Below are positions 8,691 through 19,802 of a stretch of 64,000 nt of DNA, one piece after another. The notes under the pieces were generated by a model. That model did no database searches. It was not told the origin of the DNA and saw nothing but the letters and a program-made list of their open reading frames with translations. Where the stretch lies: positions 1,054,001-1,118,000 of the forward strand of contig JABAKD010000018.1 of the NCBI GenBank assembly GCA_012845835.1. Direction: 5' to 3'. The stretch is from Undaria pinnatifida. Lineage: Eukaryota; Sar; Phaeophyceae; Laminariales; Alariaceae. Position numbers and translations under genes: made by a program. The first letter of the stretch is position 1, and every line of letters starts with the position of its first letter.

Positions 8691-11524
8691 CATATCCATG
8701 GCAAGGGTCTATCCTCGGCGATGGTTTGTTCCACAACAGGTTTACTGCCTGCAATACGAGGGTAGGGAGCAAAAAACCCTTTTAAACTGCTGGCTAGCGG
8801 TTAACAAACATAGCATGTAATATGTCTCCAGAACCAATTGGGCCTCATAGGCTGAGAAGCGTGTGTTCGCCCTCGTTTGCCGAAGGCAAGATGCGTAGAC
8901 GAGACGGACACGAGCACATATCGCCGCAGCAACAAAAGGCAGAAAGAGTCACCATATTCCACCCTTTTTTACGTTGTGTGTGTCGAACCTGATCACTTTC
9001 TTTGTGTAACTACGGCCGGAGGTCACAATAAATATGCACAAGAATTTGTGGATATAGCAGAACCACGCCTACGGGGGTCGTCCAATGCCCTCACCCAAAG
9101 AGTTCTCCCTTGAATCTCATCACCTTCCGATGCGTGTTGCCATCGGTGTGCAAAGAACCACTCGCAAGGGGCCGACGACTATATATTAAATTGCAGTGTT
9201 GCGAGGAAGATGCGGAGGCTTGATGCTGCTCGCAGAGCAACTAACCGCGCCTTGGCGGCTTGGTGCACGCGATGCCGGATTTGTAGGTGGAAATTTCGAT
9301 CGCTTTGCTAGCGTTGTGAGATGCGAGTCTATGGTCATATGGTGCTATCATGGAGGAAATTCGTACGCCTACCACTCACTGCCAACCCACTCTTTCTTCG
9401 CGTGGCCTGGCTTCGAAGGGGGTTTGTGATAAAAGCCGACTTACGGTGGGGGCGCCACTTATGGGGCATATTTATCGACGGTATAAATATTCAGGCGTGT
9501 GTGACGATTCCTTTGGTTGTAGTTTCGAATTGTACACCGGCGTACGTCAATTCTATGTTTTATGTGGTGCAAGGTGTTGTGTGCATTTATCCGTTTCTCC
9601 TGTGTGCTACTGAACCATGCGCGGATGGCCTAGCCGTGATACACAGAAGGGCTCAACGTACCAGCCCTGCAGAAGCCGTGGCGGTCTATGATCAACACAC
9701 GCAGGCATTTGGAGTTCAGATGGTACCCTGGATCACCGTCGCCGTTTACACATGTTAGAAACGACACACGCTCTGCCATAAGGTGCACCATTTCGTTTCC
9801 GGGACTCTTAACCTTTAACGGAGCTGTATGCAAATAGTAGCATAGTACCTCACACAAGAAGCATTATGGAGCAAATTTGAGGTTCAGCCCGGTTACCAAC
9901 CAAACTCAAGACCCAGGCATAAAAAATGAGAATATTTAGCGAAACAAAAATGTGACATTCAGTCCATTTAAGGGTTAAGCGAGTCTTGCCATTCAGAAAC
10001 ATAAATGGCTCAAAAAATGCTACCTGCTATCGCAACGAGCGCCGAGACTTTGCGACGGATTGATGTTGTTCGCACATCAACAGGTCTGGCACGGTGTGGC
10101 ATTCATCCCAGTGGCGCTCTCCTTGCTTCCCGGTTGGATGCCGTGCTCACCGCACTCTAAGGTTAGGATTGTTCCAGAGGTATGGGGCTTTGCTGTTGAT
10201 CAACGCTCATGGCTGTCGGCGTGCACCACGGTAGTTGCGTGGCCAATAAACCCCGCGGTAAACGTTTCAGGAGGTGTTGATTTGCTCGTCAAAATCCGTT
10301 CGTTGCGTCTCCAAGCATCTCCGTACAATAGCGCGCCTCCATTGGCTAGTGGGGCATCATAAGATAATAGCCTCGATGTCGAGATAAACAACGTAGCTCG
10401 CTTGGGTAAAGGAACTTCGTGCTGCGCTGCATCAGTGAATATCGCATGCGCAGCTATCTCGGTTGAAGGTTAGATGCCCACTTTCAAAACGTAAAGAGCA
10501 AATCGGACTAATGCAGCGGTCGGGGTGACAAATGCGGCCACCGTGTAGAAATGCACAACCTGTTTAAAGAGGTAACTCGCTTGCGAAGCTCCAACCCTCT
10601 AAATAATATATTTAGCTTTCAGTTGATTGGAGAAGACTTCGTAAATCATTTTTTTCAAGTCGTTGGATTTGGTATACAAGAAATAAGAAGACGTGGTTAA
10701 GACCGCCACGCCCTACCGTTTCAGGTTCGAAAGCTCGACAGTTCGTATAGTCGTTGCGAAAACGGCTTGGGCCAAGGAGTGTTGCCGCTAGGGTACCATG
10801 CCTCGGGGGCGCTTGGTACGTTTGATGTGTACCACGATTTACTGTGGTTTCTCGTGCGAGGAAGCCAATTGATCACAAAATATATTATTTCGTGAATCAA
10901 TTGAAAAGTGCCACACCTAATGAACTCGTCCAGGGGCGAAGTACGAATGCAGAAATGACATTGGCAAGGAACAAAAATAGCATTGGGATCAACGATTTCA
11001 GATTAAGCATCCCAGTCAATAAAAAAACAATTTCCCGAAAAACTGGTGCTTTTATTAGAGTATGACTCGGGTGCACTTACACGAATACCACTCTTTTCGT
11101 CAGAGAGAAACGATGCCTCCCAGAAACAATATCTTAAAACAAACCCGAAAGGTTTTGGTCAATCGTGCTAGCCTACCTCGATCGAAGCGCACGTGTATAT
11201 CGTTGTCATCGGCACTAATATGACTCCGTTATTGTCATTCGCACACACGGATCTCGGAGCCACCAATATCTGGAAAAATATTTGGACATTGTAACCTGAC
11301 TCCTCATCAGAAGAAATATCAGGTATCCCAAGATTTCCCACATGTGTACTGCGATTTTGCTCGATAGAGCTACACACTCGGCTTCATGAAGGGTGATGTT
11401 AACTTTCAAATCGGTCAGAAATGAGGAAAAATGCCCCTTAACAAAACAAGCTCGTGGTATACCAGCCTCACTCTCTTCTATCTCAGTAGACGCGGGTTAC
11501 GAGATATGTGCACTACTTTCTGTC

Positions 11525-11765
11525 TGCATGTTCCACAATTCGGGATGTTACGACGTCTCCGAAAACCTGATTTGGAGAAAAAGAACGAAGTTACACAACG
11601 AAAATCCTACGAAACAAATTGCCTATTTCCGGCGATTGTGGGTTAAGAAGCTCCGTCATTCAGAAATCGTTTCGGGCAAAGATGGCTACCTCTATCGTAG
11701 CATCCGTGAGCATGCCTCACCGCTTGCCTTCGACTCGGTATGAGATGCGTTATAAATGTATCACG
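11525..11765. repeat. Dispersed repeat family F copy
   Basis: Related to 8478-8690 through CTGATTTGGAGAAAAA and the CCGTCATTC block. It also keeps the CCTCTATCGTAGCATCC motif seen at about 2840. A 116-codon open frame overlaps it but shows no domain and is not called. Confidence 0.5.
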
Positions 11766-12589
11766 ATTGTGTCGTTTCTCTTTTTAACGTTTTTACGCCG
11801 TCAACCCCCGGCGGGCTAAGCGCGTAAGCACAATAGGCATCCCTCCTGACTCCTACCCTTAACCCCGAAAATATTTCGTCGCGATAATGCTAACTGTTTC
11901 CGTCAGGGTACGCTGGCCAATCCAGCGAAGTCTGTCCCCGCACGCAGTCAACAAAGTCCGTCGGAACTTCAGAGGGGCACGCCGTGAAACACAGTTCTGC
12001 ACGATGAAAACATGGATGGGCCGCGCAACCGCGGCTGGGCTGCCCAGATAAACGGGATGTAGCCGTTGTGCAATGTAGATATATGCATGGTATGTATGCA
12101 ACATATTATATATACATGCTTCGTCATCACGTTTACTCTCCAGGTAAACTCGTTGGAGGCATACCCTCGGTCATGGTGTAACAGGTGTCCTTCCGCTTCC
12201 CACATAGTGCATGACTTTGATTGTACGGCCAAGGGTACCACTCCTACATTTCTTTCGGGTTTTCATTATCGTTGATTCATAAAAAAAATCGCGTATTCTG
12301 AAGGCCACAAGCTCATCTTAAACGGCCTACCCTACGGCAGCATTGGTGTGCACATGGCTGTTCATTGACTTCCACGCGAAAACATGACCCAGCAGCGTCC
12401 CCTCCTCGTTCCTCATCACATTTGTTTTGGTTTTGAAGCAGATGCCAGAAGCCTCAAAATGCGGAACGTCGAGTGTGTATTGCTACTTGCTGTGCATTAT
12501 CGGGAGATTTATGAATAGAGTCTTCGTGTTTCATGTACGTAATCTTCAATTTTCCCCGGCGGACATATCCTATAGCTTGTGTGGTTATT

Positions 12590-12840
12590 TTGGTGGACGA
12601 TGACGATAATGATAAAGATGATGATGATGATGATGATGATAATTATGATGACTGATTATGATGATGACGATGATGATGATAACGAAGATGATAACGATGA
12701 TAACGAGGATGATGATAATGGTGATGATCATCATCATCATCATGGTGATAATGGTGATAATGATGACGATGGAGATGGTGAGGATTGCAGTTATCCTGAT
12801 AAGTATGATGATGATGATCATGATGACAATGATGATGAAC
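12590..12840. repeat. GAT/GATGAT-rich microsatellite
   Basis: About 250 bp is built of imperfect GAT, GATGAT and GATAAC units with a CATCAT inversion at 12727-12742. Because the unit is three bases long, all frames stay open and would encode Asp-, Met- or Ile-rich chains. This is an effect of the repeat and not evidence for a gene. Confidence 0.9.
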
Positions 12841-12972
12841 ACAAACGTCTTTTTAAGATGGGGGTTGCACGTTTTGCACCGGTTGTTTTCTTCGGAATTC
12901 CACCGATTCGTACCAAATTAATGTCATCGGGAGTTAATCCATAGTCCGTCGGCGATTCATTCATCAGATTTT

Positions 12973-13367
12973 AACAGAGTTTTCAGAAAAATGGGAACGA
13001 AGCCTAAAATGAGAACCAAGCGTTATCTCCAGAACCATGTGGTGTATCAGAGAACCGAAATGATCCTGCGAAACCCCTTGACCAGCCCTGTGAGAGGAGC
13101 TCGTCAGAACGGTCATGCTGCATCTCGTGCCTTCGGGTGGGCGCAAAAAGCGATATACGCTGGCTCTATTGTGGTTTCTCTAGATGCTGGCTACCAAGGC
13201 GATGCCGAGGACTTCCAGCCTGAGCGACACCTCGTTCGAAGGCTGCTGTACAGCCCCACAGGACTGTCAATTTTTTTTTTTTGAGTTGTACACAATTGGG
13301 TTGCTTTCTAAAAAAAACCTTCTGTTCTCATTTTAGGCTCCGTTCCCATTTTTCAGAAAACTCTGTT
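12973..13367. mobile_element. TIR element family G, complete copy
   Basis: A 395-bp element is bounded by inverted repeats of about 45 bp. The left end runs AACAGAGTTTTCAGAAAAAT then GGGAACGAAGCCTAAAATGA, and the right end is its reverse complement with only a few mismatches. The interior has one uninterrupted frame of about 70 codons, then a T12 tract. A second copy lies at 37673-37981. The flanks are T-rich, so a TT or longer duplication cannot be resolved. There is no transposase, so it is non-autonomous. Confidence 0.8.
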
Positions 13368-13439
13368 TTTTCTAAACGGGGTGCACATCCTATTTGTACC
13401 ACCTCATTTCTGTTGTATGAGGTACACAGCTCTTAATAT

Positions 13440-13680
13440 TGATTTCTGTAAGGGGATCACGATTTGAGGCCTTTTCTCGGGGTCACCGGCGCGAGTAACC
13501 GCCCCGTTCATTGTTGGCGAAGTTAAGCGTTCATCGTTTTTTATCCAATCTGCGAAATATAATCCGCAATGGAATGACAATTCTACGCTTTACGAAAACA
13601 ATCTCCCAACCTTTTTCGTCTCGTGATGTAATTTCCGTAGTGCAAATGGGAGTACCCACCCTACCGAAGCCTCTTTTAGC
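13440..13680. mobile_element. MITE-like element, family D copy
   Basis: It holds the D-family motifs GGGGTCACCGGCGCGAGTAAC, AATCCGCAATGGAATGACAA and CAAATGGGAGTACCCACCCTACCGAAGCCTC in family order. The left terminal repeat is largely lost. Non-coding. Confidence 0.55.
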
Positions 13681-13840
13681 TCTCCTCAAGCAAAGACGAG
13701 AGGATGAGCACGTGCTGCAGCTTCACCGTACTGTGCGTCACATCTTGACGAACGAACAATCACACCACACGCAGCACGATCATCTTGATTGCTTGATAAC
13801 GCGTTCTACAGTTATAATACAGGCAGAAATATATTGTGCC

Positions 13841-13844
13841 TGAG
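13841..13844. other. Target site duplication of the chromovirus (left)
   Basis: TGAG directly abuts the left LTR and is repeated at 21989-21992 directly after the right LTR. A 4-bp duplication is within the usual range for Ty3/gypsy integrases. Confidence 0.6.
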
Positions 13845-14275
13845 TATGGAACCTGGTCTCTCACGGGGTCCCGGAGTCGAATTGGAAGGGTGGTCTCGGA
13901 GGTCTGGTACTCGTCGCGGATGGTCGGTAGTCGGAGCGGAGAGGTCGTCGCAGAGCTGAAGTCTGATCGGAGAGGGCGTCGCGGAACTGAGGTCCATTGA
14001 CGATCGTTCTCAACAGCGAACGCGACTGATAACCTTTCTTTCTTATGTGTAGCAAGGAGATGCTAAGCCAGAGCTAGAGTGACGGTGGGCATATGCCCTT
14101 CGTCATCCGGCGGGATCATCTTTCGGTGGCTGACCTTCCGGGGACGGGTCAACGCCGTCTATGACGGGTGACGCCGTTCGCGACCCGGGATCGTGTATTG
14201 CCTGACCGGTGACGTGTCCTCTCGCGCATGCGTGTACGCGATCTACGATAGGTATCTACGACCCTGTCTTCCACA
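13845..14275 (-). repeat. 3' LTR of the chromovirus
   Basis: It aligns end to end with 21556-21988. Read on the minus strand it starts TGTGGAAGACAGGG and ends near CCAGGTTCCATA. Its start is fixed by the adjoining polypurine tract and its end by the TGAG duplication. Confidence 0.92.
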
Positions 14276-14290
14276 TCACCTCCCTCTGTA
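14276..14290 (-). other. Polypurine tract of the chromovirus
   Basis: On the minus strand the bases just before the 3' LTR read ACAGAGGGAGGTGA, purine-rich and directly adjacent to TGTGG. This is the expected primer site for plus-strand DNA synthesis. Confidence 0.75.
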
Positions 14291-15055
14291 TCCGCTTTAA
14301 GCCCATCTTAGCTAATGATGGTTTTGTCGCCGTCTTCGGGAGGATGACAATTTTAGGAAACGGGGTGTCTATTTATCGGATCGAGACACAGCAGCTGTTA
14401 TATGCGTGCATCCACTCCTTATAACTGACGTGTTTAGCAAACACGGGTGTGAAACACCGGGCCAGCGAAGATGTTTACATTTTCGAGCTTGCATGCTGAC
14501 AGCGTGTACTGGAGTTGTATGGGGTTTCCAAATATTATCTCAACGCACGTATTCCGTGTGGCCACACCTACTGGTGCGCCCCTCGTGGTTGCTGTTCTGG
14601 GAACCACGGGCAGCGGAATTGTTTAGTGATTTCTCTTTTATGGGCGGGTCCGCCTAGATATTTTCACTCGGAGTCAGCTCAGTTGATCTAGGTGCATCAA
14701 CGTGTGACTTCGTTTTAGGTGGGGTGGAGTCGCGTGGATCTCATTTCCCATGTGTGTTTAGTGTTCGAACAATTTTGTTTGTGGCTTGACGGTGGTGTTG
14801 CTGTTTTGTCCCGTTTGGAACGGAGTGTCGGGCACGGGAGTGAATTGTAACGCTTCTTACAGCCTCTCTCCGTTGGGTGCAACAATTTCTTAACGTCTCC
14901 TTGCCCCCGGCTATTCCCACCGGAATGCCGGGTAGAGTGCCTGTCAGATCAAGGTCGACACGAGTGTGTACTGCCATGCCTGCTGGTGCTACTCTCATCA
15001 CCGTTGTTGACTCTTGTGCTTACAGCTGAGTCAACTGTGTTAGCCAGCTTGTTCG
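14291..15055 (-). other. Untranslated 3' region of the chromovirus
   Basis: About 760 bp lies between the last chromodomain frame and the polypurine tract. Frames are short and lack motifs. This may be the decayed end of pol or a real untranslated spacer. Confidence 0.5.
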
Positions 15056-15457
15056 TTATTCGGTTACGCTGCGGAGCATCTGAGAATCTATTTTGCGCTG
15101 TCTCAGTGCGTGCTCGTCCCTGCCTACTATACACCTCCCTTTCCCGAGAGAAGAGAGCGGGGGCGAAGAAGGATAGGTTATCGCGAGTTGCAAACCCTTT
15201 TGGGCTCGGTATGCGGCGATCAATTCGTGACATTGGGGTATTTCGTCCGCGCGATACTCGAGGTCGGATTGAGGGCCGTAACCTCGGAGTCTCAGGTGGT
15301 ACTTGTAGTTGTGGGGGCTTGGTCTTCCAGGTCCCCTTTTATGATCTACTACCCTGCCTACGAAGTAGGACTCAATTTTGGGTTGAGCCGCGTCTGGATG
15401 GTCCAACTCGGGTAGGGGAATGGGCTTTCCTAAAAACCATTCCGCCAGCTTCTCCAA
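15056..15457 (-). pseudogene. Chromodomain at the C-terminus of the chromovirus integrase
   Basis: A 133-codon frame follows the integrase C-terminal frame with an 85-bp overlap in another phase, so a frameshift separates them. About residues 26-90 read IESYFVGRVVDHKR, then NYKYHLRLRGYG, then ADEIPQCHELIAAYRAQ. This is the fold order of a chromodomain: a strand with V-x-x-I/V-x-x-H, a K-Y-x-L-x-x-x-G-Y strand pair, and a C-terminal helix C-x-E-L-I-x-x-Y. Chromodomains steer integration to marked chromatin. The Trp residues of the methyl-lysine cage are not in their usual places (L in HLRLRGYG, E in DLEYRADE), which resembles divergent integrase chromodomains, or simply decay. Confidence 0.7.
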
Positions 15458-16520
15458 ATTGAGGTGCGGGTGGTGTTTCCCGTTGATGGTAGGGCGTTAT
15501 ATGGGCTAGGTGGACTGACACTTCTCGGGTGTTGTTTGTTAGTCGTGCTCTATACACCACTGATGATAATTGTGGACAGACGACATACGGTCTTCGCCAT
15601 GATAATAGCAGCTTTCGGTTGGGCCCATCTGAATCCTGGTACGGTCTGTACACGAATACTTCCTGTCCAGGTTTGAACACAGGGTACGGTTTAAGTTTGC
15701 TATTTTGTTCTGCCTGCTTGTCTGCACGCTCGGTTAAGTTTCGGCGTGCGAGCTCGAAAGCGAGTTGAAATTGTCCCGTGTGTTTTGTGCGAGTTCCTCG
15801 GTGTCTGCTGTTCTTGCTACATGAGGAATACCGAAGATTATATCGACTGGGAGTCGGGGTTGTCGTCCGAACATTAAGAAGAATGGTGTCTCATGCATCG
15901 TTGCACTAAAGCTAGTGTTGTGCGCTAGCTGTACAAACGGTAAGAGAGTGGTCCAGTTGCTTTGATTGATTGCACTGTGCATTGCTAGCATGCTGTGCAT
16001 TGTTGAGTGTACCCGTTCAGACACTGAATTACCCTGCGGCCGGTACGGCGTTGTGTGGGTATTTTGGTATCCGAGTATTTGTTGCAGCTGGTATATCACC
16101 ATATTCTCGAATTCAGGGCCTTGATCACTATGCAAGGTTTCTGGTGCGCCGAAAATGCTGATTATTCTCTCGATTATGGCATTGGCTACTGTTTCGGCCG
16201 TTTTATTACGTACCGGCAGCAGTACCGCAAACCTCGTCAGGTGGTCCATCATGGAGAGAACGTATTGGCATTTAATCCGTGCGTCTGAAGTTGATACCGA
16301 TTTGTACTCTACTAAGTCAACCGATATTCGATGAAATGGCCGCTCGACAAGTAAATGGCCTGGCAGGAGCTTGTGTCTGTTGTGCGCTGTTTTTTGTCGT
16401 TGACAAGCTTGGCATTTTTCGCACCAATCTCGTACGTCGCGGCTGCTGGTGGACCACTAATATTTCTTGCGGATTTTTTCATAAGTCGGGCGAGATGCGA
16501 GGTGTCATCCGGATAGAACG
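15372..16520 (-). pseudogene. Chromovirus integrase (zinc finger, DDE core, C-terminal domain)
   Basis: Reading the minus strand from about 16520, the HHCC finger appears as LRPYHDHVLSG and, after stops, DWCEKCQACQRQK (16410-16450). The core starts MMDHLTRFAVLLPVRNKT (first Asp near 16245), continues TLHSDQGPEFENM (second Asp near 16125) and TPYRPQGNSVSERVHSTM (Glu near 16010), so D, D and E are all kept. A conserved tail reads FFLMFGRQPRLPVDIIFG near 15850-15905. After a stop the C-terminal barrel follows as FKPGQEVFVYRPYQ (about 15640-15677). Stops inside the zinc finger and between core and C-terminus show the gene is dead. Confidence 0.9.
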
Positions 16521-16989
16521 TGGTCGTGGTAGGGGCGCAGAATTAACCCAACAAGGGCCTCCGGTACTACGAGTTGATCGCGGAAGGTGCTTCGTTTTCG
16601 AAGATATCCCAGAAGGTAAGATTTAAACAACAGCCCGTCCTGCACTGAATAGTAAGACATGGTTGTTTTCGTTTCTTTCTCGGGTAATGGTGCGTCTGCG
16701 TGCTGTACGTAATCGATGTACCGTCCGTACTCTACTTTTTGTGCTGAGCGAAGTTTTTCTTGATCGACGGACATGAAAACATTTGTCGCGCTCACGAATA
16801 CTGATTTCACACTAAAGAGCTCTCTATCGCTGCCTACTGGTTCTAGGTTTTCCAGTTGTTCGGCGGAGATCTGATATGGTCGGGGGACACGAGCTGTTTG
16901 TAGCTTGAGATCATCTGGTACGTTGCGGCAAATGGGCGCGAGGGACGGCACAGCTACTTCTTGCTGGTGCTCGAACGCAAACATTCGTG

Positions 16990-17420
16990 AAAGCGTGTCC
17001 GGTACGACGTGCAGTTTGCCTGGTTTGTGTTGGACGGTGAAGTCAAAAGACTGTAATGCTATTTCCCAGCGTGTTAACATGTTCGATGTATCTTGCATTG
17101 AGCATAGATATCGCAGGGCCGCGTGATCTGTCACACAACAAAATGTCGACCCCATAAATAAGGTCGCCAGTGCTGGATGGCCAAGACCACAGCATAACAT
17201 TCTTTGAGCGTAGCGGAGTAGTGGCGCTGGCTGTCGTTGAAGCGTTGGCTGAGGTATGCGATTTTAACGAGGTCATCGTCTTTCTGCTGGTCGAGGAAGG
17301 CACCTGCACATGCTTTTGAAGCGCCAACGTGTATCGCAAAGTCTTTAGAAAAATCGGGAAATTGAAGTACGGGCGCCTGAGTGAGTAATTGTTTCACTGT
17401 TGCGTGCGCCTGATCGTGTT
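16990..17420 (-). pseudogene. Chromovirus RNase H
   Basis: Overlapping minus-strand frames carry KDFAIHVGASKACAGAFLDQ (about 17280-17345), AYLSQRFNDSQRHYSATLKE (about 17190-17255) and VTDHAALRYLCSMQ (about 17090-17132), then VQHKPGKLHVVPDTLSRMF (about 16980-17038). These match the Ty3/gypsy RNase H order: A-S-x-x-A-x-G-A, Y-S-x-x-E-x-E, T-D-H, and the terminal P-G-x-x-N-x-x-x-D-x-L-S-R. The first catalytic Asp of the usual T-D-A-S appears as V-G-A-S. At least one frameshift lies near 17150-17200. Confidence 0.85.
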
Positions 17421-17457
17421 CTGGTCTCCAACGTTTAGCGACTTCTTTTGCGGCCTC

Positions 17458-18682
17458 TTATTTCGTGAGGGCTACCAGGGGTGCTATGATACCGGCTAAG
17501 TTAGGAATAAACTTGCGTACAAAGTTCGCCATTCCTAGCACTGACCGCAACTCCTTTATGGTTTTAGACGTCGGCAAGTCAACTATAGCTTTTACGCGAT
17601 CCTCACCGATGCGAATACCGTCGGCCGTCAGTATGTGTCCCAAGTATTTAACTTCTCGGGGGCCAAACTGTACTTTCGATGGTTTGAGGGTGAGGCCGGC
17701 TGCTTGCAAGGCTTTGAACATATTTTCGAGTAGCTGTAAGTGGCCTGTCCAGGTAGATGAACAACATAAACAGTCGTCCATATAAACAAAGAGCCCACTT
17801 TTGGGACCAAATGTGCAAAAGCTAGTGACATAATTCGCGAGAACAGAAACGGCGCGTTGCCTACACCGAAGGGTAGGCGTTTGAAAACCCACTTTCCGTT
17901 CTGCGTGACAAAAGCTGTTTTATCTTGTTCGCTTTCTGCTACTGGTATTTGGTGGTGAGCATTATGTACGTCACACACAGCTATATAACGTGCTCCTCCG
18001 GCCGTGTCAAGGTGGCTTTCTAAGTTAGGCATAGGCCTCGATTTTTTAAAAGATTCTTATTTATGGTCGACCTGTAATCTACGCAGAACCGTGGAGTGCC
18101 GTCTGATTTTGCGACAATAGTTACTGCAGAACCCCAGGGACTAGGGCGCTGTTCAATGATTCCTTCTTGTTCCATCTGCTTCACGCACTTGTCGATAGTT
18201 TCCTGTACGGGAGGGTTTGCACGGTACGGGGTTCTATTTACAGGCCGTGTTCCTGGTTCAAGAGGAAACGTTGCTTCGGCCAGGGTACATTTACCTAGCT
18301 CTTGAGGCGACAAGGAAAAAACGCCGCGATATTTCGTGCATAGAGTCAGTACTTGTTCGCATTCGGCAGGTGTAACCGTGGTTTCATCAAATACTCGAGT
18401 AAGTGCTGCACGAAGCTCGTTACGCGTGGATTCCGTTGTCTTGCTGTCTGTTTGAATTGCACTGGTCGTTTTGTTCAGGGCTACCGATACGGGCGCAATG
18501 TGACCTAGTAAGGTATTGCGTTTCAAGCATACGTATTGGTGGGACGGGTTCGCGACCTGGACTACTGCTGTTTTATCAGCGACCGACCAGTGACCCACTG
18601 TACGAGCAACTTTCAAAATTTTGAAAAGCTTCAGGTACGGCGGACGATTCGATGTCTTCGAACGTGACGATGAGTGGTTCAA
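17458..18682 (-). pseudogene. Chromovirus reverse transcriptase
   Basis: Three minus-strand frames together cover the domain. The first (18682-18020) holds GTRPVNRTPYRANP, EQRPSPWGSAVTIVAKSDGT and PRFCVDYRSTINKNL. The second (18032-17628) holds IAVCDVHNAHHQIPVAE and FKRLPFGVGNAPFLFSRIM. The third (17892-17458) holds the catalytic box VYMDDCLCC at about 17770-17787, then FGPREVKYLGHILTADGI and SVLGMANFVRKFIPNLA. The YMDD aspartates are intact, but two frameshifts split the enzyme. The order and spacing are normal for Ty3/gypsy. Confidence 0.93.
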
Positions 18683-18887
18683 TGAGTGCAGCAGTGGTTT
18701 ATGTGGGTGCTGTCTCTGACACTACTTGTACTGCCATCTCACTCTGGGGGGGGGATGCAGCATTTGTGTCGCAACAAGACAGGCACCGACTCTACATCAG
18801 TGTTAACTGTGACCACGGAGCACTGAGCTGTCGCAGTGTTCTCGGGGCGCGCTGTAAAGTCTACTCTACGTTGAGATGCTTTGATCG

Positions 18888-19667
18888 TCACTTGAGAGGT
18901 TTTGAATGACAATTGCTCTGTACTCCACCTCCGAAGGCGCCCATGATGGTGTTATCGAGTAGCATAATGTCTGGCCCTAAAGAGGGCAATACGAGCGCTT
19001 CGACTGGTAGGGTATAATCTCCTAGCGTAACGTGAAAGCGAACATATCCTAAAATTTTGAGAGGCGACCCATCAGCACGGCTGAGGTTGATCGCTCCCGG
19101 GAGCACTGCAAAAATTTGTGTGTCCTTCATTGTGGGATGTGTCTGTACAAAGTGAACAGATGTGCATGGTACATCGGTCGCGGTGTCAATCGTGACATTG
19201 TGCGCTGGATAATCATTAACTCTGGCGTTTACTCGTACGCGCTTTGACGTAGAGTTGAGAGCTGTGGGATATCTGAGATACCCACTCATGGCAGACGCGT
19301 GGAACGCATCAATGTGCGTTTCCCGGATAGCGTTGCATGATAATATAACTTGATGTTTATTTTTCTCATTTAAGTTGCGGGACGCAGCAGAAACATACAA
19401 CGCTTGTGGTACCATGGAAGGTGCGAAATTATCATTCTGACGTTGACTACTCTTCTCGACTCTGCTTGCTGCTTCTACGGCTGGTCCAACTCCACGCGGT
19501 ACTGCTAGAAAACTTAGATCCTGCTGCTTATTTTCTATGTCTGTTACAGTATTGGACTGGTTGTTTGCATGTACTTGTTTCGCATGGGTACTCGCCAGAG
19601 GTGTGGAGCTCTTTGTTCGGCCACACTTATCCCTCCTCTCACTACTAAATCTACAGGCACTTGCCAC
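18888..19667 (-). pseudogene. Chromovirus protease region
   Basis: A 259-codon open frame lies between gag and RT. Its second half holds VTIDTATDVPCTSVHFV (active-site region about 19150-19195) and later LPVEALVLPSLGPDIMLLDN. This fits a retropepsin: an Asp-Thr-Ala triad (D-T/S-G/A in the family), followed about 80 residues later by L-G-x-D-I/F-L-L. The first half shows no motif and is probably a linker. The frame is open, so this part may be less damaged than its neighbours. Confidence 0.65.
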
Positions 19668-19802
19668 GGCTACGCTAGCTGATCGTGCTATCGTTTCTAC
19701 CGCGGGTTTAGTGATCCTAGTATGCCTACTCCCCGAACCGGTTTGAGGTAACCGGCGCGGGCCCCCTCACGGTTTTTCATGACTACTATGCCGTCACGCT
19801 CG

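Larger units (their letters stand above)
8406..12584. other. No firm gene; scattered repeat fragments
   Basis: Repeat family F fragments lie at 8478-8690 and 11525-11765. Frames around 9190-9760 and 10030-10362 are open for 75-145 codons but have no known motif. The blocks at 9210-9240 and 10050-10080 resemble one another (see findings). Nothing else is convincing. Confidence 0.4.

Noticed and set aside
12579-12944. 121-codon Asp/His-rich open frame on + and an Ile-rich one on -
   Set aside because: Both are produced by the three-base GAT microsatellite, which keeps every frame open.
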